From Myrica gale (taxonomy: Eukaryota; Streptophyta; Magnoliopsida; Fagales; Myricaceae): DNA of 64,000 nt. Positions 34,801-48,047 of the stretch are shown piece by piece. The stretch's first letter is position 1. Each line of letters starts with the position of its first letter. The stretch spans positions 7,028,001 through 7,092,000 of the forward strand of contig OZ005618.1 of the NCBI GenBank assembly GCA_963930655.1, in the 5' to 3' direction. Below the pieces are notes generated by a model. It worked only from the letters and a program-made list of their open reading frames with translations, searched no databases and was not told where the DNA came from. The position numbers were made by a program, and so were the translations under genes.

Positions 34801-36546
34801 AAATAAAAAGCATAAAGTATAAAGTATGAAGCTAAAAAAACATAAAACTTCGAATAAACAACATATAAAATGAGAATATTTTAAAATATAAAAGATTAAA
34901 AAAAGAGAGGCAATATCCTCATCTGTCGTCTGCATTATGCACATTTCAAAACGGGCTGAGAATAAGGGAAAACATGCGTTACCCAAATGTTTTAAGGGGG
35001 AAGACAAGAATTTTAAAGTGCGCTTTATTTCCTCTATTTTCGCAAAAGCACTCATTTTTTTCGAACTCCACTTTCAGATTTGGAATGGTACTGTAGTTCT
35101 CTCTCAGCGCATGCGGAGCTGCTGTCTGTTTCGGCGTTTGTAGGCGTGTTTAAGCTCAGACCAACCTGGGGTAAGCTCTTCGCTTTGCCTCTGTCTTCCC
35201 TCTTTTCCTCTATTTCTTTATTTTTTTGGATCCTTGTTTTATCTTTCCCTTTCTTTTTTCTGTGGTCTTGTTTGTGGCCACGGAGACCTATTTCGTTGAT
35301 GTGAGTGATCCGAATCAGCTCATGCTGGAGCTTGGACTAAAGTTTGCAATGGTTGACCAAAACCCAGTTTATTGGGTCAAGAGTTTCAGAAACCCAGCTT
35401 CTAACGACTCGGAATGGTGTGCTGGAGTCTAGTTCCAAATCGGAGGATCAAGCGGGCAGCATTTTGGGTGCCAATTTGGAATGGTTTTGGAGGATTCTCA
35501 AGAAAAATCAGAGACCCAGAAATTGAGAAAGGAGCTTGAGCACAACAGAGTGAGTCGTTGGGCAAGGATTAACCGCAGGGGTGGAAATAGGTTTCCAGGC
35601 ACTTCTGTTGATTTTTGAACCTGTGATGGTGGGTGTTTTTGTGCGCCCTTGGAATGAAGAAAGATGGCTGGTTGAAGGAGTCAACCCAGAATCTGATTCT
35701 ATATTTGGTGTTTTTTTGTATCTCATTAATTTTTTTGTATACAGAACGTTGATTTGTGTCAATTGTGAGCCATGTTGACTGAGCACCTCTTATAATTCTT
35801 CTAATTGTTCACCAAGGATGTAAAGACTAGTTAACAAATGCATATACTTTCTTAACCTTACTCTGCTTCTAAACGTCTCTGGCATCAAAACAGAGCATTC
35901 AATATAATACTTAGAACAATAAACAAATAATTATAAATAACTAAAGCCCAAACAGCAATTGCACCCACAAATGGGATCTCGTAGCCACAAAACTCTCGAC
36001 CACAAAATAGGTTGCTAAAGAATGAATTTCCAGTGATATTTGCGACGTCTGAAATTTGTAGCGGAAAGGTTATTTTTTGCGACCACCATGAAAGCAAGGA
36101 AGTACAAACAACAACAAATGAGCAAGCTTTAGAGCGAGGTGGTCCATGTCGCAAATTACTCTAATCCTTGATTTTTCTCATTAGGAAACGTTTGCCTTCC
36201 CCTCTATTTCTTTTCCTCTGGTTTCCTTGTGGCCAAACAGAGCATGAGTTTGAGTTGAATATTCTCAGTTGATACATCTGTACTTTGGAGAGTTATTCTC
36301 AGTTTTGGGTAGCCCGGACGTGGAATTTTCGTTTTTTCTTTGGTGTGAATAGTATAAAGACTAATGTTGTTGTCCGTTTACTTTTATTCTCGGTTATTGT
36401 CAATCTTTTGATTGATTTACGTTATCATCCAGGTCCTTATTCTCAGACGACAACGATGGAGGTAGACGACGACCAAAACAGAGGCAGATGGGAGTGAGGG
36501 CGACGACGAATAGTGTCGGGAAGGCTCAACAGTGAGGCTGAGGCAC
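34801..36546. other. Possible interior of the CACTA-like element
   Basis: GC-richer DNA than its surroundings with several short open frames (34937-35143, 35226-35432, 35581-35778 on +). None resembles a protein I recognise. It could be captured gene sequence inside a CACTA-like element, but the right border is not defined. Confidence 0.3.
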
Positions 36547-36890
36547 GCATAGGGTTTAGGAGATGTAAAATAGTCGGTCAGGTCGGGTCGAACCGATGAT
36601 ATTTCAAGGCCCATCCGACTATAGACGGGTTCCAGCGCCCGAGCCCTTGTTTAACGCAACATTATTCGATCGGGGTGTGGGTCGGGTCAGGCCGGTCAAT
36701 GACTTTTTGTACAGCCCTAGCACATAAAAGTAAAACCCAATTAAAAATCCAGTCCGGTCGAACCCTACTCGCCCGATTCGGTCGGGTTCAATTATCCAAC
36801 ACAGTCGGGTCGGGCCGAGTTACCCGGCATGTGCCACGTGGATCCACCCAAAACCGTCTCAACCCGCCCTGTGTACAGCCCTACATTAAA
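36547..36890. repeat. GGTCGGGT-rich MITE-like repeats
   Basis: The stretch starts 'tagggtttaggagatgtaaa' and at 36718 ends with the reverse complement of 'tagggctgtacaaaaagtca'. A second end, 'tagggctgtacacagggcgg' in reverse complement, lies near 36885. Between the ends 'cggtcgggt/gggtcgggt' words alternate on the two strands. This looks like two adjacent or nested small foldback elements with TAGGG ends. No coding potential is seen. Confidence 0.5.
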
Positions 36891-38177
36891 ATATAAAATC
36901 ACACGCTAAAAAATCATGTGCTCATCATGTGAGCCACTTTCCATCCAAGTTGATAGAATTCAGAGTATCACATAAAAATATAAAATTGCACTAAAAAATC
37001 ATATGCTCGTCATGTGAGCTGTCACTTCCCATCCAAGTTGATAGAAATGTTGACAATATAGTGCAATGTACTAGACCTCCCAAAGTTCAGAGATGAAAAA
37101 ATATGTCAAAATTCAAAGTTCTAAAACCTTCACAGCTCAAGAGTGAAAAATGTATTTATCCCTTATAATTTTAGACAATCATGCTACTTGCATGACTACA
37201 TATCATTCATGTATTAAAGCGAAAACAATAACGTCACTCAAGCCTTAAAATCTATGAGCGGGACTGTGTTTTGTAATAATGATTCATTCTGCACAGCCTA
37301 CCTCGGGTAGTCGGGTTACCATGGTATACAACGTAAGATAATCCTGATAGGTGTCATTCATCATTCCATCTAATGACATATATAACTTTTTCTTCTGTCT
37401 TTTATGAAATAACAGCCCTGGCCTGCTTTCTTCCCTTTCATACAGGTTTTTAAGCACTTGAATGAAGCAAGACATTACAGATTCTTCTAATTTTCTCTCA
37501 AAAAGTAGCGGTTTCAGAGTCGTAATGACAAGTCTTAAGTACTAACGTACGTTTTCAACGTTGTTATGGTGCTACTTTCGGTTACGTATGCATCTACGGC
37601 AACGGAAAAACTTTATAATCCGAATTAGCCGATGATGAGGACTAGGCCAACGTTTCGCTTTCTGCCCATGAATATGGCAATTGTTTAGAGTTGTTTAGTG
37701 TCATATAACACAAGACAACCACTGTTTATGAGTCAAAGAGTAATAAAGTTACCATTTCCACTGACAAAATTGTGTCAATCCAGTCCGAAATGAAACCAAA
37801 TATGTCACTTTTTCTGTGGAGTCTATAAGTTTTTTTTTTTTTAAAAAACGTATAATTTTAAGATGCTGAGATTCTTAACTTATGAATCTATTTGCAGCTA
37901 ATTGAAATGGCTTGAAATTGCAGAAGTCAAATAGCAGCTAGCTAGTTTCCCTTGTCCAATTCTGAACAAACTTTGATCCTCCTCCACATGCACCAATTTT
38001 CATTTGGAGAAAATAGTTCTGCTCGGCCTACTGCAAAAAAAAGCCTGCATTCTTCCGTGATGGTAACTAATTTCTGAGTCAAAAGTTCAGAAAGTACTTG
38101 ACATGCATCAGGCAGAATCCATTTCTACAGCTTCTAGACCCCTCCTCTGTATTTTGTTCCCAAATTAAGCGGGATCA
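36891..38177. other. 3' side of the GONST-like gene, no other gene
   Basis: A phrase of about 45 bp ('tatgctcgtcatgtgagc' and neighbours) occurs twice near 36905-36960 and 36985-37045 as an imperfect direct repeat. Otherwise I see unassigned AT-rich DNA downstream of the GONST-like gene. Confidence 0.4.
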
Positions 38178-41100
38178 TCATGAGGGGGACAATTTGGCCC
38201 TCGCAAAGAATACTCCAGCAGATAGACCTGAAAGAGGTGCCTCATCGGCATTAGCCAACAGTATAGAAAAAAGTTATCACACTAAAGATCCTGTCTCGTG
38301 TACAGTTTATCGTGGTATTACCAAAGAGTATACTGAACAAGCTTGGTAGACTAAGCGGAACCTTGAACAGCACTAAACCAGCAATAGAGATAGGAATCTT
38401 GTTTAAGGACCCCACCAGACTGTAAAACAGGAAAATAATACCAATCAATGTGAGTAAATAGAATTGTCAAAAAGAAGACATAAGAAGGATTCAGCAGCTG
38501 CTCATGTAAGATATTGGAGAGAAACTATTAGGGAATGGCTAATATAGTAATTTGGTTCGAATGAATTAGCTTAAACTTTTCATCTGAGTAGGAATCTGAC
38601 TTTGCTTTACCTCCCCAAAGAGTGATTAATCTTTTCCAACAAATGCCTACTTCGATTTACCTCTCAGAAAGAAGCAATTATACATGGACTTATCGGTTTT
38701 ACAACTAAAATTTGGGATAGGATACCTTTCAGTTTTCACACTTTGGCTAATATCAACTCTATGCATGATCGCAAGGACGATGTGTAAAGGTTGACCCCAT
38801 TCGTATGGATTACAGAGGGTATCAGCGGAGGACCATCAAATATATGAGCTGATTTGAAAAATGGGGGCATGGGAAAAGCTTTTACATGTGCACAGTCCAC
38901 TTGCTGTAGAACCTAAGCATAGAAGTAAAAAACACAACTAAAGTTACCTGAAAGTGGTCGGGCCAGTTTGATGCAAGAACCACATAGAGGTGAAGCTAAT
39001 GGCAAGTCCAAGCAATCCACTGGTTGTGGCCACTACCCAAAACATTGGAGATTTAGTTACATCCCTGGGAATCAAGCCCAAAAGAAACGTGAAAATCAGT
39101 TGTTGCTGCTTGCTTGAGAGTAAAGCCTAAAACTAGATAGATGTTACGAATTTTGTAGCTAAAGACATTAGCTTACGCATTTATAACATATTCCCATTCA
39201 CGAAGCAGCAGAATCAAGAAGATCGCAAAAGGTAGGGACAACAAATTATTCAGCAGCACCATTGAAACTTCGTTAAGCGAACCAGATTTTGTTGACTTCT
39301 TCGCTTCATCCATGATGCGCCGCAGGGTGAGCTGTCACAATTTCGCAATATTAGCATTCACAGGCAGGGAGATCTTCACGAAGAACTGTATATATAGTTC
39401 AACATGGTAATCCAAACTGGATACATTTTATGTAGAAAAAGGCAAGGACAGGAAGGAATCTGAGGGATCTAAAACTACATACAGAGTAGCTTGCTGTTAG
39501 GATGCAATTCAGAGTCTGCCATGCATAACCCGTTGCATCAAAGGAGAGGTCCGGGATACCACCACTCTGCAGAGACAATCTGCAGTGTACAAAAAGATAC
39601 AGCACCTAAAACTCCCTATATAGTAATATATTTGTAAAAGACAGAATTTTTAGAGGTGAAGAAAAACCATTGAAACAAAAGTTTATTAGATTGAATGATC
39701 TATTTACAGATTGATTCCTCAAGTTAAAGGCCATTTTATTTCCTTGATATCTCGTTGCAGATGAGAAAAAAGGTCCAGCAACTTGTGGAGCTTAGACAAG
39801 TACTGGCATCAGTAAGGAAATGAGGACACCGAGGTCTCCAAAAGTACGGTTCGGGGACTTGGTCGCCTGCATGTGTAATCAGAGTATGCCGTAAAATTGT
39901 CTTCAAGAAAATCATGTTCCCATAAAAGAGATTTGTACTAAAGTGCTTTTTCTGCTGAAAAAACAAATGTGTTATATAATATTAAACATAAGATTAGAGT
40001 TTAGAAAAACTATGCTTCATAACTCTTAAATTCCTAATTACTTTGTTTCTGTGTTATTTTTGTATTTTTCAGATAAGACTATGAAAAAGTTCAAATGTGT
40101 ACCTGTTCTGATACGAAATATCCAGACAATCACTATTTAAGAAAGAAAACTGTAATAGTTATTTAGATATATATCACAAATCCAAGAGGGTGCACATTAT
40201 AGCCTTTTAATTATTTAAAGATAACAAAGATCGATTCTCCAAGTTCAAAGTGTGAAATGTAAGAAAGATATAATTCAAGGATTCAAATGTAATTTCCCCA
40301 ATAAAATTTCTTCAGACCATATTTAAGTAGACTATATCGCTGTTTACTAGTTTTACATAAATAGGCATATAGGGCACTGAAAAGAGTTACCATCACCAGC
40401 AAAGAAATTGAAGATTGTGGTCAACAAGTTGAAAGAGTAATGTCATTACCATTAAAAACATTGTGGTCCACACTTTTTGATTTTGACGCTTCCGAAATAA
40501 ATCTAACTCCCCAATTGCTGTTAAAATATTTGTTCGTGTTCTTCAGAATCGTCACCATTGCTATATTTATGTATTTCAAACTGAAAAGGAAAACATTAGA
40601 CAAACATAAGTCAGTAATATATCATAGAGAACCATATGAAACATCAAAATACTAGGATCTGCTTCTCTTTTCTGTACATCTGATAGGAATAGCTAAAAAG
40701 TGCAGTTCACAGCTTACCTAAACATGCCAGATAGAAGCATTCCAATGAATATAACATTCACAGGAAACCAGACCCTAATCAGCTTCCAGCTCAACTTTTC
40801 CAATGAAACTACTCGAAAGAGTCCCAAGATCAGAACAATTGCCGTACTGATTAAGTTCTACAAAAAAGTACACGGAAAAGATTTAGTACTCAGCATACTC
40901 ATATGAAGTAGCACTATTGCATCAGGAAGAGAAAAAGACCCTTTAACAAGTGACAAAGGGTCTAATATCTATAAGTCGTAAATATGGGCTGCATGTGCTT
41001 CAGTGATGAATTGAGTACAGAAAGCAAGCAATGTAGAGAAAACGTTGCTTGCAGGACTCATAAGACATCTTATCTGCCTGCACTCTAATAGGAAAGCACA

Positions 41101-42019
41101 TGGATCACAAATGAAATACCTACTTGATAGAACATTAGTGATACTCCTGCATTGAAGTCATAGCCTGATAGAACAACTTTGTTCAGCAATGTCATGCTGC
41201 AGGATGAAATGCAGTAAGCTGTCCCAGACAAAAGTGGTCCAGATTTTCTTCCGGATCCATGTCCGCGCTTTTCATTAGCACCAACTGGAAGACTCATGCT
41301 ATCATCATGCGTAGCTCGTTTCCATCTGGAAAACCTGCTTAATTAAGGAAGTAAGCAGGTTAGACCCATCCATTCACTACCAGCAAAATGCCCCAACCTG
41401 ACCATGGACTTCAAACCTTCCAATTCCCAAATGTTGCATCCTGAACAATAAATCTGTTCTTGTACTGAATGACGATACGCGGAGCACGATTAGTTAGTTA
41501 TACAAAATATTTAGATTTGACCAGCAAATGCAATTTAACAACTGGGTGAACCAAAAAGCTTGAAACATGTTGCAGAGCAAGTTCCCTATCCTGTGCATCA
41601 TTTTGGCGTACAGGAAATCTGAGGGCTTAAAGCTCTAAATAAAGAAAGGAAGCATCTTTCAAGGATAATATGATAATTAGTCAGGTTGTAGTCCAATTAC
41701 CAAGCAACAGAGGGAAATGGAAGTGGGGAAAGGTACAGAGAAATCTCTACATGGAAAATAAAAAAGAACGAAAGAAAACAAATCTGCACAGGTAATAAGA
41801 TCGATCTTTTTACCGGTCAGTGAAAGCTCTACGTTCTGAATTTGTCATTCCATTGGAAGTTGATCCATTTCCTTGCTTACGGATATCGTCAAGAACTGTA
41901 TCTGTCGCATTAGGCCTTCCACCCAATGTGACTTCCTCATTTAAGGAGCTTAACTCTGATTCCTCATAACCATGGCCGTTAACCGCATCTATCTTGAATT
42001 CGGATGACATATCACAAAC
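38178..42019 (-). pseudogene. GONST1-like Golgi nucleotide-sugar (GDP-mannose) transporter, frameshifted
   Basis: Nine exons, each with GT-AG borders, in minus-strand order: 42019-41814 (ATG at 42010), 41325-41124, 40857-40718, 40580-40450, 39579-39483, 39331-39177, 39064-38949, 38419-38322 and 38227-38178 (stop). The protein family imports GDP-mannose into the Golgi lumen for glycosylation. Visible signatures are 'LLNKVVLSGYDFNAGVSLMF', 'SLKYINIAMVTILKN', 'DLSFDATGYAWQTLNC', and 'GSLNKIP', the counterpart of the GALNK GDP-mannose motif. Against the family, exon 4 has a net +1 base just after 'VTILKN' and exon 5 is 2 bases short just before 'SGG', so the frame is lost and not regained. All splice sites survive, so the damage is recent or an assembly error. 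The intron upstream of the ATG exon contains a copia element. Confidence 0.82.
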
Positions 42020-42322
42020 CTGAAAATGGGAATTAAAAAGAAATGAACTTAAATCAAGTGGATTATCAAAATTGCTGAATCCTACCTAAACGCAGAAGTA
42101 AAATGGAAGCAGGGAATTACGAGTTGAAAGGTGAAGGTAAACAAAAGCAGAAGGTAATGAAAAACACCCACCCCAAAAAAATGATTGGCAGGGTGAGCCA
42201 CTTTAAGGATCTAAAGTTGCACAGGCGGTGGTCCGCAAATTCGAAATTGGAACTATGGCCTCAAATCCTATATAATTGCTTCCTGGTTTTTCATGAGAAG
42301 TCAATTTATTCTCTGGCTCGTA

Positions 42323-42639
42323 TATCAGAGTTTGAAATGAAAAATAAAACGAGAAGAAGACAGAGAGTAAATTGTGCGGTTGATCGTAAATTCAATTCAT
42401 TGAAATGAGCGTAATGCTCTGTACAATATATACCCGTAGAAAAGAATCAAAAGCTAACTGTCTAACAAACAAAAGAATACTCTAGAACGAAAGAAGAGAA
42501 ATAATATATACAAAAGTAAAATACAAATGGATAAAAGAATATAACACAGGTCAGCATATCGGTGAAGCAGAAGCTGACTGGGCAATGATATCTGCATGTT
42601 GCTGTAGCGTTCTAGAGTCAGAAATAGTGTGGCTTAACA
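42323..42639 (-). repeat. 3' LTR of the copia element
   Basis: 317 bp, preceded on the coding strand by the purine tract GCGGGGGG. The last codons of the polyprotein end with a TAA formed by the first bases of this LTR (42634-42636). Confidence 0.95.
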
Positions 42640-45600
42640 CCCCCCGCAAGCTGGAGCGTAGATGTCATCTATGCCCAGCTTGGACAAATGAGAGAAAAGC
42701 AGAGTGGAGGGCAACGACTTGGTGAAGAGATCAGCAAGCTGAGAATCAGAACGAACATAGAAAGTCTTGAGAAGACCAGCCTGAATCTGGTCACGTACGA
42801 GATGACAATCCATTTCGATGTGTTTGGTGCGCTCATGAAACACTGGATTAGCAGAGATATGGAGAGCCGCCTTATTATCACAGTATAACGAAGCAGCCTG
42901 AGGATGAGAAACGTGAAGGTCATGCAACAAAGAACGTAACCATGTAATCTCACAACTAGTACTTGCCATGGCTCTGTATTCGGCCTCAGCCGAAGAACGA
43001 GAAACAATGCTCTATTTCTTGGAACGCCAAGAGATAAGCGAGCAGCCAAGAAAAATACAAAACCCGGTGACAGAGCGACGAGAATCAGGGCAAGAAGCCC
43101 AGTCCGAATCACAATAAGCACAGAGAGATAGAGAGGAAGAAGAAGGGAAGAAAAGACCCTGTCCAGGAGCTCTTTTGAGATAACGTAACACCTGATGAGC
43201 AGCATGAAGGTGCAAGTCAGTAGGATGCTGCATGTATTGACTTAGTTTCTGAACAGGGTAGCTAATGTCAGGACGAGAGAAAGTGAGGTAGAGCAACCTG
43301 CCAACTAGACGTCTATAAGGAGAAGGATCAGATAATAAAGTGCCGGATTGTTGACTGAGACGTGTGTTCTGGTCCATGGGCAGTAAGACTGGGCGAGAGC
43401 CAAGAAGGCCAGAGTCAGCCAAGATGTCTAGAGTATATTTACGTTGGCTGATAAAAAGACCACGATGAGAACGTGCAACTTCAAGACCGAGAAAATAACG
43501 GAGGTCCCCGAGAGTTTTGATCTTGAACTGGGCATTCAGAAAAACTTGAAGAGAATCAATGGATGACAAATCTGAGCTGGCAACAATGATATCATCCACG
43601 TAAACTAAGAGAGCCATGAAGGAAGAATCTCGGTTGAATATAAACAAACTGTAATCAGCCTTGGACTGATAAAAGCCGTAAGAAATCAAGGCAGAGGAGA
43701 ACCGAGAATACCACTGGCGAGATGCCTGTTTAAGGCCATATAGACTTTTCTGTAGGCGACATACTTGATTCGGCTGAGCAGCAGTATACCCAGGTGGAAG
43801 TGTCATATACACTTCTTCGTCCAAAGTACCATGAAGAAAAGCATTTTGGACGTCAAACTGTTTGAGAAACCAGCCTTTAGAAGATACCACAGCAAGCAAG
43901 CAACGGACAGTGGAAAGCTTAGCAACAGGAGAGAATGTTTCGTGATAGTCAATACCTTCCCGTTGAGTGTACCCCTTGGCAACTAAACGGGCTTTATGTC
44001 GTTCAAGACTGCCATCAGAGTTGTATTTAAGCTTAAAGACCCATTTGCATCCAATGGGTGTTTTTCCAGGTGGCAGATCAGTCAAGGACCATGTCTTGTT
44101 AAGTTCAAGGGCAGTCAATTCAGAAATCATGGCTTTACGCCAGTTAGCATCTTTCACAGCAACATGATAAGAAGTGGGTTCAATGTGAGAGGATATGGAA
44201 GTAGTAAAAGCACGAAAAGAAGAAGAAAGCTTATGATAAGAAAGAGTGTGAGAGAGAGAAAAAGGAGTACCTGTATGTAATTCAGAAGCAGCAGGCTGAG
44301 AGGAGGAAGAAATGTCACACATGGCCTGCTGGCAGTGGTAATCTCGCAGAAATTGAGGTGCAGATTTCTGGCGAGAAGACCTGCGGAGAGGTGCTGGAGG
44401 AATCGGTTGGACCACAGGAGAAATAGGAGGTATCTCAGGAGAGGATGGTCTTATAGGTAAGGGTGTGAAATGGTCAGGTAGAGAGACAGTTGAGTCAACA
44501 GGTGGGGTAGAGGGCGTGGTAGAAGAGGAAGGTGGTGAGTTGGTATGAGGAGAGGAGGGAGGATAAGATACGAGGTCTGGAAGGGATTTAGTAAAGACAA
44601 AGGGTGTAGAAAAATCAGAAGTGAGAGGTGTCTTGTGAAGAGGAAATATGGTTTCGTGAAAGAGAACATTGCGGGAAATAAAAATGGTGTGAGTGTTAAT
44701 GTCCAGCAATTTGTACCCTTTAATGCCGAAAGGATACCCAATAAAAACAACAGCTCTACTACGAGGATCGAATTTCTTTCTTCCTTGAGATAAGGTAGTA
44801 GCAAAAGCAAGGCAACCAAAAACCTTAAGGTGGTTATATGAGGGTGTAGTACCAAAAATAACTTCAAAGGGAGATCGGTTTTGTAGTAGAGGTGAAGGGA
44901 TGCGATTTATAAGATAAGTTGCAGTCATAATACAATCTGTCCAGTATTTGAGAGGAAGGTTGGACTGATATTTAAGGGCTCTGGCAACTTGGAGAAGGTG
45001 TTGGTGCTTTCGTTCGACGATCCCATTTTGTTGGGGGGTTTCTACACACGTACGTTGGTGAATAATACCTTGTTGTGCGTAGAATTCAGGTAAGTGAAAT
45101 TCAAGTCCATTATCGCTGCGAATGGTTTTAATTTTGGTACTAAATTGAGTCTCGACCAAAGCTACAAATGAGTGGATATAGGTCTTAGCATCATATTTTG
45201 TTTTCAACATATAAGTCCAAGTGCATCTGGAGAGATCCTCAACAATAGTAAGAAAATAACGATGTCCATTATATGAAGGAGTAGCACAAGGACCCCATAT
45301 ATCTAAATGCACTAATTCGAAAATAGAAGAAGAAATATGACTGCTGTCATGAAATGGTAATTTGTGTTGTTTTGCAAGAGGACAAATGAGACAGGGATTT
45401 GGTGAAGAAACTGTAGTGACAGCAGGATCTGTGATAAGCTTGAATCTGGAATCTGATAAATGGCCTAGGCGATAGTGCCAGAGATTAAACAGAGGACAAG
45501 TATTGGTTGTTGTGGTCATGGCTGAAGTCTGATGGGCTTTGTATGTGGCAAGAGTATCAGCAAGGTCTGATGGGGATGGCTTTCCTTTCTCCAAATAATA

Positions 45601-47142
45601 GAGCCCATGTGTAACATTACCCTTCCCAATCGTCAGCCATGTTGCAAGGTCCTGAATAAAGCATACATTAGGTAAGAAAACAAAACAACATTGAAGTTGG
45701 TCAGACAATTTTCGTGCAGATAGTAAATTAAAGTTGAAGGAAGGAACACAAAGTACATTTTCCAGAGTGATAGTTTCGGTCAATTGAATTGTACCAATGT
45801 GTGATACAGAGACACATGCCCCATTTGGTAGTTTAACAAGATATGAGGCTTTAGAGGTAACTTTTGAAAGAAGAGAGGTGCTGCAGACCATGTGGTCTGT
45901 AGCACCTGTGTCTATGATCCATGTATTGTCATGAGTGGTGTGTGAATTGGCAGAAAAACAAATGGAGATACCAGACATGGCAGGGAAATTTGTAGAAGAG
46001 GAAGAACCAATGGTCTGTATATGATTTGCAGAATGAGTTGCTGTGATAGGATCCTTAGACTTGAGTAAAGCCATGAGTTCATGAATTTGCCCCTTTGTTA
46101 ACAAACCAGGTTCATCATTGTCATCCTCAGAAATTTTTTCTCCAGAAGCTTGATTCACAGATCCTCCAAAAACTTTGGTTTTGTTGAAGAACTTATGTCC
46201 AGGCGGGTACCCATGTAATTTATAACATCGAGCCATAGTGTGACCCTTCATATCACAGTGAGAGCATACGGGTGCTTTAGCATTACCAACTTTAAAACAG
46301 GTATCAAGAGAATGTCCAGTGATCTTGCAATGAGTACAGAACGGTTTGTCCTGCTTGAAATTTCCAGGTTGTTTGTAGGATTTCGAAAAACCCCCAGTAC
46401 GTCGAGTAAAAAGAGCCATATTCTCAGAACCAGTATTGCCAGAGAGAACTTGTCGTTGTCGTTCCTGCTGTTGTACATAAGAAAACACTTTAGTAACAGC
46501 AGGTAAAGGATCAATCATCATAACTTGGTCTCGTATATTGGAGTATGAGTCATGAAGACCCATGAGGAATTGTATTACACAATCCCGCTGGTACCGTTCA
46601 GAGAGAGATTTCAGATTCCCACAATTGCATGGAGACAGAGGATCATAGATGGCCAGCTCATCCCATACTGTTTTGAGCTTTCCATAATATATACTCACAG
46701 TGTCGTCGCCTTGGACAAGAGTTGAAAGAGTTTTCTTAAGTTCATAAATACGAGGACCATTTTGTTGAGCAAAACGATCTCGAAGTTCATTTCAAATCTC
46801 ATGAGCATCATCTACAAAGGCCACACTGGACCTAAGAGAAATACTGATCGAGTTTTGCAGCCAGGAGACGACCATATCATTGTATCGTTCCCAGCTGTTG
46901 AACAAGGGATCAGTAGATGAAGGTCGAAGTAGAGATCCATCTATGAACCCAATCTTGCTCTTGGCACGAAGAGCACGTTGTATAGCTCTTGACCAAGTAG
47001 CATGGTTCTCGGTTGTAAGGAGCTCTGTTACAAGAACAGTTCCTGGATTGTCTGAGGTTTCTAAATGGTAAGGGCTATCACTATTTGCCATGGAAGGTTT
47101 GATTGGAGGTGTAAGAGGAGGGGTTTCTTTTTCGGTAGTCAT
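42634..47142 (-). pseudogene. Copia gag-pol polyprotein with two in-frame stops
   Basis: One continuous frame from the ATG at 47142 to the TAA at 42634, about 1,500 codons, interrupted only by TGA at 46792-46794 and TAG at 43012-43014. Order on the coding strand: gag with two CCHC knuckles ('CTHCKITGHSLDTC', 'CSHCDMKGHTMARC'; about 46345-46215), aspartic protease (DTGA, about 45915), integrase (HYRLGH zinc part, then the D, D, E triad with 'SDNG' and 'NGIVERKHQ'), reverse transcriptase (YVDD, about 43595), and RNase H ('CDSDWA', 'YCDNKAAL'). This order is copia-type. The first stop replaces what is normally Trp in gag; the second falls inside RNase H. Both fit single C-to-T/G-to-A changes. 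Confidence 0.93.
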
Positions 47143-47158
47143 TCTGCCTCTGATACCA

Positions 47159-47475
47159 TATCAGAGTTTGAAATGAAAAATAAAACGAGAAGAAGACAGA
47201 GAGTAAATTGTGCGGTTGATCGTAAATTCAATTCATTGAAATGAGCATAATGCTCTGTACAATATATACCCGCAGAAAAGAATCAAAAGCTAACTGTCTA
47301 ACAAACAAAAGAATACTCTAGAACGAAAGAAGAGAAATAATATATACAAAAGTAAAATACAAATGGATAAAAGAATATAACACAGGTCAGCATATCAGTG
47401 AAGCAGAAGCTGACTGGGCAATGATATCTGCATGCTGCTGTAGCGTTCTAGAGTCAGAAATAGTGTGGCTTAACA
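47159..47475 (-). repeat. 5' LTR of the copia element
   Basis: 317 bp, differing from the 3' LTR at four positions. It is the promoter-bearing LTR and is directly followed on the coding strand by the tRNA-Met primer-binding site at about 47158-47144. Confidence 0.95.
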
Positions 47476-47480
47476 TCGTA

Positions 47481-48047
47481 CGAAGAGAGAAGCTGTCAAG
47501 GAACATATGACTTGAGCTCAGAATCCGAGCACACTGGTTGCAACTAGGTACCCCAGATTCAAAGTGCATATTAAACCGGCTTGTAAGTGAATTCAAAAAG
47601 ACCGAAGTTCTAACTTTTAGAAGTCAGTAGAAAGCATATCTAAGAAATTAGAAGTCTTTCACCTAATATGAACGTCTAAACAAATTTTCACATGCACAAA
47701 AGATAGAAATTCAACAACTGAGACAGAGTAAAGGGACTGAAGATCACTACAACGAATAAGAAAGATATATAGTACCTTCAGATATCTTTTCAGCCTGACA
47801 AATCACGCAATAATCTACTCACTACCCTTGGACAGTACGCCAAAACTATTAATCCGAAAATGACCCATATAAAAGCCTGGGTGGGTAGCGAAAGATTGCC
47901 ATTAGCGCCATAATGAAGAAGAAAACCAGAAAACCATGCTGAAGATATCAATGCGGGATCCTTTTTGATGCACACGCAAAGGGGAGGGTAAAGAATCTAA
48001 GTCGCACGTCAGCACGTGGAGAAAGAAAAGGATCTGAAGGGAGATAC
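47481..48047. other. Rest of the GONST-like first intron
   Basis: Sequence upstream of the copia insertion, read as intron between the putative 5' UTR exon and the first coding exon. No gene is recognised in it. Confidence 0.45.

Larger units (their letters stand above)
42323..47475 (-). mobile_element. Full-length Ty1/copia LTR retrotransposon
   Basis: Two 317-bp LTRs (42323-42639 and 47159-47475) enclose a gag-pol region on the minus strand. A perfect 5-bp target duplication, tcgta, lies at 42318-42322 and 47476-47480. On the coding strand each LTR begins TGTTAAGCC and ends CTGATA. The primer-binding site TGGTATCAGAGGCAG follows the 5' LTR and a polypurine tract GCGGGGGG precedes the 3' LTR. 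By eye the LTRs differ at only four sites, all transitions (about 98.7% identity), so the insertion is fairly young. It sits in the intron upstream of the GONST-like coding exons, in the same orientation. Confidence 0.97.

Noticed and set aside
42669..43205. 178-codon minus-strand frame overlapping RNase H
   Set aside because: A shifted-frame shadow; the RNase H motifs are in the main polyprotein frame.
42688..44280. Several open frames on the plus strand across the copia region
   Set aside because: They are antisense shadows of the gag-pol frame, which has clear domains on the minus strand.
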